DNA from: Enterocloster hominis (ex Liu et al. 2021)
GTDB lineage: Bacteria; Bacillota; Clostridia; Lachnospirales; Lachnospiraceae
Direction: 5' to 3'
Assembly (NCBI GenBank): GCA_014385265.1
Contig: JACRTJ010000015.1
Location: 1 to 64,000, forward strand
DNA: 64,000 nt
Shown here: positions 7,152 through 14,915 of the stretch, one piece after another
How positions within the stretch are numbered: position 1 is the first letter of the stretch
Layout of the letters: every line of letters starts with the position of its first letter
The notes under the pieces: model-generated
The model's input: the letters and a program-made list of their open reading frames with translations, nothing else
What the model was told of the DNA's origin: nothing
Databases searched by the model: none
Made by a program: the position numbers and the translations under genes

Positions 7152-8711
7152 TTATGAGAACTCGTATTCCTTGATCTGGCGGACCACGTCGATGATGGTG
7201 CCGTCCCGGGCCTCGATGACGCCCACGATCCGGTCATCAAACTGCACCGGATCCGGTTCTCCCACCATGGCGTAGGCCTTATCCCGCAGCTCTTCAATGG
7301 TGCAGAATGGAAGGTCCACGTCCTTCATACATTCGATCAGGTCCTGCCGTCTGGGGTTGATGGCAATGCCGTAATCGGTGATGACCACGTCCACGGTCTC
7401 GCCGGGAGTCGTCACCGTAGTCACACGGGTGCAGATGGCCGGGATCCGTCCCTGCAGGAGCGGCGCGATGACGATGGTGCATTTTGCGCCGGCCGCCGTA
7501 TCCGGATGACCGCCCTGGGCCCCTGTGATCATGCCGTCGGAGCCCACCACCACGTTGCAGTTAAAGTCCACGTCCACCTCCAGGGAAGCCAGGATCACGA
7601 AATCCAGCTTGTTGACGAAGGCTCCCTTATTGAACGGGTTGGCATACTCCGAGGCGGAGATCTCAATGTGGTCCGGGTTCCTCTTAATGGACTCGATGGC
7701 TCCCAGATCGAAATCCTGGGTATCCACGATCTTTTTGATCAGGCCCTTTTCCAGAAGCTCACACATGGGGGTGGTGATGCCTCCCAGGCCCAGGCCCATG
7801 TGGATCCCCCGCTCCTCCATGATCTTTCCCAGGGAAATGGTGGAGGCGATGGAGGCTCCGCCCACGCCGGTCTGGTAGGAAAAGCCTTCTTTAAAATACG
7901 GTGTGTGGATCACAAACTGAGTACAGTAGTCCGCCATCATGATCTTTCTCACATCGGTGGTGGGCTTTGCCGCTCCAGTGGCGATCTTTGCCGGATTTCC
8001 GATCTCGTCCACCACGCACACATAGTCCACATGGACCATGGAGATGCTGGCGGGAACGTTGGGGAAGGGGACCAGGCAGTCGGTGAGGGCGACCACCTTG
8101 TCGGCGTATTCCGCATCCACCATGGCGTAGGATAATACGCCGCAGTCGCTCTTTCCGCCGTTGGCCCGCATGTTTCCGTATTCATCGCAGGTGGGGGCCC
8201 CGATGAAGGCGATGTCGATATGGACCTCGCCGGATTCCACCGCGCGGACCCTTCCGCCGTGGGAGCGCATGATGGCCAGGTCCCTTAAACGCCCGGTGGA
8301 GATGGCCTCTCCGATCTTTCCGCGGACGCCGGAGGACTGGATCCCGGTGATGGTGCCGTCCTCGATGTAGGGCACGATGGGGTCGTTGGCCTTGCCCAGA
8401 GAGCTGGCGCAGATGGTCAGGTCCTTGATCCCCATTTTGTGGATCTCTTCCATGACCATGTTGACCACATAATCTCCCTCGCGGAAATGGTGATGGAAGG
8501 AAAGGGTCATCCCGTCCCGGATGCCGCATTTTACCAGAGCCTCATGGATATTTTCCACCATTTTGCTCCGGCCCGGATCGCAGAGCGCGCGGACGGTGGG
8601 AGCCGCTTTTTTATATTCATGATTGTCATTGGCATAGGCTCCCTTAAAGGGTTCCTTGCCGGTCTTTTTTAAGATCTCCCCGGGGATCTCTCTTCCAACA
8701 GCATTGATCAT
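7152..8711 (-). CDS. citF: Citrate lyase alpha subunit (citrate:acetyl-ACP transferase)
   Basis: 519 residues, full length for CitF. The alpha subunit swaps the acetyl group on the acyl carrier protein CitD for citrate, giving citryl-ACP and acetate; CitE then splits citryl-ACP into oxaloacetate and acetyl-ACP. Glycine-rich stretches of the CoA-transferase-like fold are visible (GVGGASIASTISLGK, GLGLGGITTPMCELLEKGL, TGAQGGHPDTAAGAKCTIV). The start ATG lies 1 nt after the citE stop with GGGGGAG inside the end of citE, so expression is coupled. Cytoplasmic complex with CitD and CitE. Confidence 0.96.
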   Translation of the reverse strand: MINAVGREIPGEILKKTGKEPFKGAYANDNHEYKKAAPTVRALCDPGRSKMVENIHEALVKCGIRDGMTLSFHHHFREGDYVVNMVMEEIHKMGIKDLTICASSLGKANDPIVPYIEDGTITGIQSSGVRGKIGEAISTGRLRDLAIMRSHGGRVRAVESGEVHIDIAFIGAPTCDEYGNMRANGGKSDCGVLSYAMVDAEYADKVVALTDCLVPFPNVPASISMVHVDYVCVVDEIGNPAKIATGAAKPTTDVRKIMMADYCTQFVIHTPYFKEGFSYQTGVGGASIASTISLGKIMEERGIHMGLGLGGITTPMCELLEKGLIKKIVDTQDFDLGAIESIKRNPDHIEISASEYANPFNKGAFVNKLDFVILASLEVDVDFNCNVVVGSDGMITGAQGGHPDTAAGAKCTIVIAPLLQGRIPAICTRVTTVTTPGETVDVVITDYGIAINPRRQDLIECMKDVDLPFCTIEELRDKAYAMVGEPDPVQFDDRIVGVIEARDGTIIDVVRQIKEYEFS

Positions 8712-8712
8712 A

Positions 8713-9612
8713 TTACAGCTCCCCCTTATACACGCCGGCCGCCTTGGCCATGGCCAGCGTTCTCTTTGCTCCGTCGTAGAAGGCGATGTCGATCATCTTT
8801 CCGTCCACGGTAAATACACCGATGCCCTTTGCCTTCTTGTCGTCGATCTCCCGCACCACCTTTTCGGCAAACACGATCTCCTTTTCAGCAGGGGTGAACA
8901 CCTTATGTACCACGGCGATCTGACGGGGGTTCACCAGGGATTTTCCATCGAAGCCCATGAGCTTGATCATACGGGTCTCCTTTTCAAAGCCCTCCATGTC
9001 GTCCAGGTTGGTGAACACCGTATCCCAGCACTGGACGCCTGCCGCCCGGGCCGCCATGATCATATGCTGTCTGGCTCCCATGAGCTCCACGCCGGTGCCG
9101 GTGATGGTGGTCTGAAGGTCCTTTGTGTAGTCGCCGCCGGAAAGGGCGATGCCGATGAGCCGGTCTGAGGACTGGCACACCTCCAGGGCATTTAAAACGC
9201 CCTTGCAGGATTCCAGGGCCGCCATTAAAAGAGTGCTGCCCTCGGGCCGTCCAAACTCCCGCTCAGCCGCCAGCACATGCTCCTCCACAGTCCTCACATC
9301 CTGGGCCGTCTCGGTCTTTGCGATCCGGATGGTGTCAGCCCCTCCGGCCACGCAGACCCGGATATCCTCCTTCCAGTGAGGCGTGTCCAGGCCGTTGATC
9401 CGCACCACCCGTTCTACGCCGTGGTAGTCGATCTCCTGCAAGGCGTGGAACAGGGAATACCTGGCCGCGTCCTTCTGGTTCTCCGCCACCGCGTCCTCCA
9501 GATCCAGCATGATGGAATCCGGCTTATAAATATAGGGGTCCTTGATAAGGCCCGGCTTCTGGCAGTTCAAAAACATCATGGAACGTCTTAATCGTTTTTT
9601 ATTTGGATGCAT
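8713..9612 (-). CDS. citE: Citrate lyase beta subunit (citryl-ACP lyase)
   Basis: 299 residues from the ATG at 9612. CitE cleaves citryl-ACP to oxaloacetate and acetyl-ACP. The HpcH/HpaI aldolase-like fold is visible through RRSMMFLNCQKPG, DSIMLDLEDAVAENQKDAAR (metal-binding Glu/Asp), RINGLDTPHW and LGIALSGGDYTKDL-type segments. The start was placed at ATG 9612, which overlaps the citD stop as TAATG with GGAGG 10 nt upstream; the frame stays open 7 codons further back but that adds residues unlike the family. Confidence 0.95.
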   Translation of the reverse strand: MHPNKKRLRRSMMFLNCQKPGLIKDPYIYKPDSIMLDLEDAVAENQKDAARYSLFHALQEIDYHGVERVVRINGLDTPHWKEDIRVCVAGGADTIRIAKTETAQDVRTVEEHVLAAEREFGRPEGSTLLMAALESCKGVLNALEVCQSSDRLIGIALSGGDYTKDLQTTITGTGVELMGARQHMIMAARAAGVQCWDTVFTNLDDMEGFEKETRMIKLMGFDGKSLVNPRQIAVVHKVFTPAEKEIVFAEKVVREIDDKKAKGIGVFTVDGKMIDIAFYDGAKRTLAMAKAAGVYKGEL

Positions 9613-9911
9613 TACCGGATCACACCTCCCCACGGAAGATTTTCACTGACGCCGTTGCTGCGGTAAACGGCGCATTCCACTCTGGCCTTTAAGGTACAGT
9701 CCAGGGCGCCCTTGTCAAAGATTGTCACCCTGGCGTTTTTCACATCCAGCCGTTCTAAGGTCTCCAGGGCCACCGCGCGGATCTGTCTCCCATACTGATG
9801 GATCACGCTGCTCTCGATCATCAGCTCGATGCCGTTGTCTCCCGGCTCCACGGTCACCTGGGCATCGCTGGACTCCAGGGTCCCGGCCATGGCTGTTTTT
9901 AAGATCTCCAT
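9612..9911 (-). CDS. citD: Citrate lyase acyl carrier protein (gamma subunit)
   Basis: 99 residues, usual for CitD. It carries the 2'-(5''-triphosphoribosyl)-3'-dephospho-CoA arm on a serine; the motif GTLESSDAQVTVEP places this at Ser14, the position known from Klebsiella CitD. AAGGAGGGG precedes the ATG. It is first in the citD-citE-citF set, with its own probable promoter upstream. The arm would be added by the CitX domain of the divergent fusion protein at 11695-13173. Confidence 0.95.
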   Translation of the reverse strand: MEILKTAMAGTLESSDAQVTVEPGDNGIELMIESSVIHQYGRQIRAVALETLERLDVKNARVTIFDKGALDCTLKARVECAVYRSNGVSENLPWGGVIR

Positions 9912-9951
9912 CTGATCCCCTCCTTCTCATTCGGTCATTTTTTCTATACTC

Positions 9952-9981
9952 ACTATACCATTTCCGGTATTTTTTATCCAA
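9952..9981 (-). promoter_or_regulatory. Probable internal promoter of citDEF
   Basis: Minus-strand TTGGAT (9976-9981) and TATAGT (9952-9957) are 18 bp apart, about 40-70 bp upstream of citD. An AT-rich stretch (ATATATAT) lies just upstream. This would let citDEF be expressed apart from the first transporter. Confidence 0.5.
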
Positions 9982-10036
9982 TATATATATCTTTATGTGA
10001 TATATAGGGCGTTTCTTATGCCCTTCTGCCAGAACA

Positions 10037-10060
10037 GGACGCCGCAGACCGCAGCGTCCC
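10037..10060 (-). terminator. Weak hairpin after the first CitMHS gene
   Basis: In the minus direction GGACGC pairs with GCGTCC around a GC-rich loop and is followed by TGTTCTGG, a poor T-run. It may partly end transcription between the transporter and citDEF. Confidence 0.35.
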
Positions 10061-10074
10061 GTTAAGGAAAGGTA

Positions 10075-11382
10075 TTATAAAACCGGAAGATATCCCAGAG
10101 CCAGCCCCATGACCATGAAGATCACGAAGATCCCCACGCACCATCTGAAGATATAGCCCTGGTACTGGGCCAGGGTGATCTCGGTCTGGTCCATGAGCAG
10201 GTAGATAAAGGGTACCAGCGGGCTTAAGAAATGGAAGGCCTGTCCCATGAGGGCCGCGAAGCCGATCTGGAGGCTGGTGAACCCGTAGGCCTCTGCCGTT
10301 GCCGCCAGGGGCGGGAGAACACCGTAGTAAAAGGCGTCGTTGTTTAAAAGGTAGGTACCCGGCGCGCTGATGACGGCGATGATCACCGCGAAGTACCGTC
10401 CCAGGGATTCGGGGATCACGGACACTAAGAACTGGGCGATGGCGTTTGACATGCCCGCGTCCTCGGGACCGTTTAAGATGCCCATGAGCACGCCTGCGCC
10501 CAGGACCATCATGACCACGTTGATCATATCAGGAGCCAGGGAGCTGATGACCTTTCTCTGGATCTTCTGGTCGGGATAGTTCACCACCAGGGCGATGGCC
10601 GTTCCCACGCCGAAGAGAATGGCAGAGGAAGCCAGGCCCATGATCAGGGATACGATGACAGCGGCGGTCAGGGCCAGGTTAAAGAAGATCAGCTTTGGCC
10701 GCTTCCACTCCTGCTCCTCCGGGGACACCTCCACCTTATGTACCTCTGAAGATGCGGCCTTTGCAACGCCCAGCCGCTTTCTCTCCTTAAGGCCCAGGTA
10801 ATAGGATACGCCCACCACATAAATGGCCGAAAGCACCATTCCCGGCACCAGCGGAGCCAGGATCTCTCCCGCATCCAGCTTCATGACCGACATGACCCGG
10901 GCTGTGGGACCGCCCCAGGGGATCAGGTTCATGATACAGTTCTGTAAGATGATGAGGGTAGCCAGGTAGATCTTTTTGATCTTTAACCGGTTATAAATGG
11001 GGATCATGGCCGTACAGCAGATCATGACCGTGGTGGTGCCGTCGCCGTCTAAGGAAACGAAGGCCGCCAGGATGGCCGTTCCCACCAGTACCTTTAAGGG
11101 ATCCCCCTTACACCATGCGACCACATGGTCCACCATGGGATCGAACATGCCAGCTGTCAGCATGACGCCGAAGTATAGGATCGCGAAGGTCATCATCGCG
11201 AAGGTAGAGGCCACGCTCTTGATGCCGTCCATGGCGTAGCCCAGGGTATCCCAGCCATATCCGGCCAGCAGTCCGAAGGCCACCGGCACCAGGATCAGGG
11301 ATGTGAACGGACTCAGTTTCTTTGCCATGATCAGCGCCATGAACACAATGATCATTGCAAAACCTAAAAATGCGAGATTCAT
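10075..11382 (-). CDS. CitMHS-family citrate transporter (first copy)
   Basis: 435 residues with about 11-12 membrane segments. Family motifs include FVSLDGDGTTTVM and LIPWGGPTARVMSV. It differs clearly from the second copy at 5625-6986 (HLDGGGAST, MPWAGPTMRAA), so the two are probably not a recent duplication and may prefer different metals or acids. AAAGGGGG precedes the ATG at 11382. It is the first gene next to the divergent LysR-CitX regulator and has an extended -10 promoter and a candidate operator upstream. Confidence 0.85.
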   Translation of the reverse strand: MNLAFLGFAMIIVFMALIMAKKLSPFTSLILVPVAFGLLAGYGWDTLGYAMDGIKSVASTFAMMTFAILYFGVMLTAGMFDPMVDHVVAWCKGDPLKVLVGTAILAAFVSLDGDGTTTVMICCTAMIPIYNRLKIKKIYLATLIILQNCIMNLIPWGGPTARVMSVMKLDAGEILAPLVPGMVLSAIYVVGVSYYLGLKERKRLGVAKAASSEVHKVEVSPEEQEWKRPKLIFFNLALTAAVIVSLIMGLASSAILFGVGTAIALVVNYPDQKIQRKVISSLAPDMINVVMMVLGAGVLMGILNGPEDAGMSNAIAQFLVSVIPESLGRYFAVIIAVISAPGTYLLNNDAFYYGVLPPLAATAEAYGFTSLQIGFAALMGQAFHFLSPLVPFIYLLMDQTEITLAQYQGYIFRWCVGIFVIFMVMGLALGYLPVL

Positions 11383-11462
11383 AGGATTTCCCCCTTTAGC
11401 TTCTTTGTATTTTTATGAAAACATCATATCATCCCCTGGCCATTCCGTCTAATATATATACA

Positions 11463-11471
11463 ATTATACCA
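11463..11471 (-). promoter_or_regulatory. Extended -10 promoter of the citrate operon
   Basis: Minus-strand TGGTATAAT holds a perfect TATAAT (11463-11468) with an upstream TG. No good -35 hexamer is present at 16-18 bp, as expected for a promoter that needs an activator. The implied start is near 11457. Confidence 0.6.
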
Positions 11472-11509
11472 ATTATAAGGTTTGTCCTATGGGATAATTT
11501 GTGCATTAT

Positions 11510-11523
11510 GCTAAGTTCTTAGC
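11510..11523. promoter_or_regulatory. Candidate LysR operator (perfect palindrome)
   Basis: GCTAAG-TT-CTTAGC is a perfect 14-bp palindrome, centred about 60 bp upstream of the likely start of the minus-strand citrate operon, where LysR-type recognition sites usually lie. A half-site TGCTAAG recurs at 11551-11557, 41 bp away, toward the regulator gene. The regulator is encoded divergently 170 bp away. Confidence 0.5.
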
Positions 11524-11694
11524 GGTACTCCGGCCAGTGTGTTTAATTTCTGCTAAGTTTTGTGTATACAAAAGACAGTATACGGCCAGGACTGGCTATT
11601 CAGGCCTTCCGCAGACTGAGAAAGGAATCCACTGTGGAATTTCTCCTTTTGTTATGGTATGATAAAGGGAATCATAAAAGGATGGAGGTCCGCC
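11524..11694 (+). other. Leader of the LysR-CitX gene
   Basis: This part of the 312-bp divergent region holds an inverted repeat GTATAC-N8-GTATAC (11564-11583), which may be a second regulator-binding site. An imperfect hairpin then follows (about 11618-11650, built on CCAC-T-GTGG) and ends in CTCCTTTT. The hairpin could be an attenuator, but its stem has mismatches. I could not place a convincing plus-strand -35/-10 pair. Confidence 0.35.
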
Positions 11695-13173
11695 ATGAAT
11701 GAGAAACATATGCAGTACGTATTGACAGTTCTGAAGGAAGGGAGCTTTACGGGAGCGGCGAAAAAGCTGTATGTGTCCCAGCCCTCCTTAAGCCAGATCA
11801 TAAAGGCCGCCGAGGCCAACCTGGGAGCGCCGATCTTCAATCGGAACACGGACCCCATCACCCTGACCCCTGCCGGAGCCCTTTACGTGAAGGCGGCCAA
11901 GCAGATCAGCACCATCTCCACCAACCTGGCCAAGCAGGTCGAGGAGCTGAGCAATGAGGAATTTGGAAAGATCCGCCTGGGGATCTCGGTCCAGAGGGGC
12001 ATGGAGCTGCTCCCCTACCTCTATCCCCGGTTCAAGAGCCGCTTCCCCCATGTGGAGCTGGAGCTTCACGAACAGGGCTCGGCCACCATGGAGGAAAGCG
12101 TCCTGGAGGGCTCTGTGGGCATCGCTCTTCTGACCACCTTTCCAAAATACGACGAGCTGGTCTACGATCTGATCCAGAAGGAAAATATGGTGCTGCTGGT
12201 CAATAAAGCCTGCGCCCTGGCGGAACGGATCCGGCCGGGAACTCCCATCGACATCCGGGAGGCGGCGGATGAGGTATTCATATGCAGCCGTCAGGGCCAT
12301 TCGGCCCGGACCATTCTGGATGCCCTCTGTGCCGCCAGGAATATGAAGCCGGAGATCGGCCTGGAGACCATCAGCATTGAGGTGGGAAAATACGTGGTGG
12401 CCACCAGTCCCGTGGTCATGGCCTGTCCTGACGCTTACGCGGATACGGAAAATTCCCACCAGTCCCCCTATTATACCTACCCCATCCTGGGAGTGGAGAA
12501 TCCCCGGCATTTTTTTGCCTGCTACCGGAAGGACCTGTATCTCACAAAATATATGCGGTATCTTCTGGAGCTGCTCCACGAGGTCCGGAACCTCCCCGCC
12601 GGCCGTCACGGCCAGACGCCGGGAGCAGAGGCCCAGTCCCTCATAGGGATCCCCACAGAGCTGCCCCAGATGCTAAACGCCAGGGAGCAGCGGGCGGCCC
12701 TCCAGAACAGTCTCCTTGTCTCCTGCCGCTGTCCCCTGGTCTCCTTTACCTTAAATATTCCCGGACCTGTGAAGGTCCTGCCCCTGGTCCCCGAGGCCTT
12801 TGACGCCGGGATCGCCAAGATCGAAGACGCCCTGGCGGATCAGGGACTTCCTGTGGTCCGCAGGGAGCAGGTGATCCAGGCCACGGGACTGGAGGCCATG
12901 TGGGCCGTGGAGACGGCCGGTGCGGTACGGCTGAAAACGCTCATGGCGGCCATTGAGGACGGCGGCGGCCTGGGACGGCTGTTTGACATCGACGTTCTGG
13001 ACGCCGGAGGAAAAAAGCTGTCCCGGGAGGATCTGGGACTGCCTCCAAGGAAATGCCTCCTCTGTGAACAGCCGGCCCACGCCTGTGCCAGGAGCCGTAC
13101 CCATACGGTCATGGAACTGACGGAACAGATCGAATCTATATTAAGAAAGGAATTTTCACACCATGGCATTTGA
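11695..13173 (+). CDS. citX: LysR-type regulator fused to CitX (holo-ACP synthase of citrate lyase)
   Basis: 492 residues in one open frame. Residues 1-60 form a LysR winged helix (SFTGAAKKLYVSQPSLSQII) and about 90-295 the periplasmic-binding-like effector domain. A linker (296-322) leads to a full CitX domain (323-485) with PLVSFTLNIPGPVK, GLGRLFDIDV, PPRKCLLC and CARSRTH. CitX moves the triphosphoribosyl-dephospho-CoA arm onto Ser14 of CitD. So one protein probably both senses citrate to switch on the divergent operon and matures its enzyme. The start ATG 11695 is chosen for GGAGG 7 nt upstream; an ATG 36 bases earlier has no such site. The 3' end overlaps rqcH by 11 bp. CitX is usually separate or joined to CitG; I do not know a described LysR-CitX fusion. 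Confidence 0.88.
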   Translation: MNEKHMQYVLTVLKEGSFTGAAKKLYVSQPSLSQIIKAAEANLGAPIFNRNTDPITLTPAGALYVKAAKQISTISTNLAKQVEELSNEEFGKIRLGISVQRGMELLPYLYPRFKSRFPHVELELHEQGSATMEESVLEGSVGIALLTTFPKYDELVYDLIQKENMVLLVNKACALAERIRPGTPIDIREAADEVFICSRQGHSARTILDALCAARNMKPEIGLETISIEVGKYVVATSPVVMACPDAYADTENSHQSPYYTYPILGVENPRHFFACYRKDLYLTKYMRYLLELLHEVRNLPAGRHGQTPGAEAQSLIGIPTELPQMLNAREQRAALQNSLLVSCRCPLVSFTLNIPGPVKVLPLVPEAFDAGIAKIEDALADQGLPVVRREQVIQATGLEAMWAVETAGAVRLKTLMAAIEDGGGLGRLFDIDVLDAGGKKLSREDLGLPPRKCLLCEQPAHACARSRTHTVMELTEQIESILRKEFSHHGI

Positions 13174-14905
13174 CGGAATCACCATTGCAAATCTGGTATA
13201 TGATCTGAACCAGAAGATCGTCTCCGGCCGGATCGCAAAGATCGCCCAGCCGGAAAAGGACGAGCTTCTGCTGACCATAAAGGGGAACCGGGAGAATTTC
13301 CGGCTGCTCATCTCAGCCAACGCCAGCCTCCCTCTCCTCTACTTCACTGAAACCAATAAGCCCAGCCCCATGACGGCCCCCAATTTCTGTATGCTCTTAC
13401 GCAAGCACATCGCCAATGGGCGGATCCTTTCCGTGACCCAGCCAGGCTTTGAGCGCATCGTCCGCTTTGAGATCGAGCATCTGGATGAAATGGGGGATCT
13501 GCGGCGGAAGTATCTGATTGTGGAACTCATGGGAAAGCACAGCAATATCATCTTCTGTGATGAAAACGACATGATCCTGGACAGCATCAAGCATATCTCC
13601 GCCCAGGTAAGCTCGGTCCGGGAGGTGCTGCCGGGACGCACCTATTTCATCCCCCACTCCGGGGAAAAGAAAAATCCCCTGGAGATCACAGAGGAGGAAT
13701 TTATCCCTCTGATCCAGGGAACGCCTCAGCCTCTGTCCAAGGCCCTCTATATGGATCTTACCGGCTTAAGCCCCGTGGCGACGTCAGAGATCTGCCATCT
13801 GGCCTCCCTGGACGGGGACGTTTCCGCCAAGGAATTTTCCGAAGGTGAGCTGACCCACCTGTACCATGCCCTCAACTGGATCATGGACGATGTGAGAAAA
13901 GGGAATTTTTCGCCCAGCATCATTTATAAGGGTGAAAAGCCCGTGGAATTTTCTTCCATCCCTCTGACCATGATGGACGGCGGCGAATACCAGAAAACGG
14001 CCTTTGATTCCGTAAGCCAGGTGCTGGAACGGTATTACGCCGAGAAAAACGCCGTATCCAGGATCCACCAGAAATCCACGGATCTGAGAAAGATCATCTC
14101 CAACGCCTTAGAGCGCAGCTACCGGAAGCTGGACCTTCAGACGAAGCAGTTAAAGGATACGGAAAAGCGGGAAAAATTCCGGATCTACGGCGAGCTTTTG
14201 AATACCTACGGCTACGGCCTGGCCGGGGGAGAAAAAAGTTTTAAATGTTTAAATTATTACGATAATACAGAGATCACCATTCCCCTGGATCCCACCCTGA
14301 CGGCCCGGGAAAACGCACAGAAATTTTTTGATAAGTACAACAAGCAGAAACGGACCTTCGAGGCCGTGACGGAGCAGCTTTCCCAGACCCGGGCGGAGAT
14401 CGACCACCTGGAGTCCATCAGCACCTCCATGGACATTGCCCGGCTGGAGGAGGACCTGGTGCAGATCAAGGAGGAGCTGACGGAATACGGCTACATCCGG
14501 CGGCACTATTCCGGCGGCAAAAAGGTGAAGATCACCAGCCGCCCCTACCACTACCTGTCCTCGGACGGCTTCCACATCTATGTGGGAAAGAACAACTACC
14601 AGAACGAGGAGCTGACCTTTAAGACGGCAAACGGCGGCGACTGGTGGTTCCACGCCAAGGGAATGCCAGGCTCCCATGTGATCGTAAAAACAGAGGGAAA
14701 GGAGCTGCCGGACCGGGTGTTCGAGGAGGCCGGAGCCCTGGCGGCCTACTATTCCAGAGGCCGGGAAAACGATAAGGTGGAGATCGACTACATCCAGAGA
14801 AAAAATCTGAAAAAAGTCCCCGGCGCGGCTCCGGGCTTCGTGGTATACCATACCAACTATTCCCTTCTGGCCACGCCGGGGATCCCAGTGAGCGAGGTGA
14901 AATAA
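13163..14905 (+). CDS. rqcH: Rqc2 homologue RqcH (NFACT family, ribosome quality control)
   Basis: 580 residues, full length. RqcH binds stalled 50S subunits with peptidyl-tRNA and directs C-terminal alanine tails that mark the chain for decay. The NFACT-N domain starts with MAFDGITIANLVYDL. The conserved acidic-Arg pair is Glu97-Arg98 here, against Asp-Arg in Bacillus. A long coiled coil covers about 290-440 and the NFACT-R (DUF814) domain near 450-560 includes DWWFHAKGMPGSH at 493. Older annotation calls this family fibronectin-binding protein FbpA. The ATG lies inside the end of the LysR-CitX gene, so its translation is likely coupled to it. Confidence 0.93.
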   Translation: MAFDGITIANLVYDLNQKIVSGRIAKIAQPEKDELLLTIKGNRENFRLLISANASLPLLYFTETNKPSPMTAPNFCMLLRKHIANGRILSVTQPGFERIVRFEIEHLDEMGDLRRKYLIVELMGKHSNIIFCDENDMILDSIKHISAQVSSVREVLPGRTYFIPHSGEKKNPLEITEEEFIPLIQGTPQPLSKALYMDLTGLSPVATSEICHLASLDGDVSAKEFSEGELTHLYHALNWIMDDVRKGNFSPSIIYKGEKPVEFSSIPLTMMDGGEYQKTAFDSVSQVLERYYAEKNAVSRIHQKSTDLRKIISNALERSYRKLDLQTKQLKDTEKREKFRIYGELLNTYGYGLAGGEKSFKCLNYYDNTEITIPLDPTLTARENAQKFFDKYNKQKRTFEAVTEQLSQTRAEIDHLESISTSMDIARLEEDLVQIKEELTEYGYIRRHYSGGKKVKITSRPYHYLSSDGFHIYVGKNNYQNEELTFKTANGGDWWFHAKGMPGSHVIVKTEGKELPDRVFEEAGALAAYYSRGRENDKVEIDYIQRKNLKKVPGAAPGFVVYHTNYSLLATPGIPVSEVK

Positions 14906-14915
14906 ACCGTCTCCT

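Noticed and set aside
11618..11650. Intrinsic terminator in the leader of the LysR-CitX gene
   Set aside because: The stem has several mismatches and bulges, so it is mentioned only as a possible attenuator in the leader entry.
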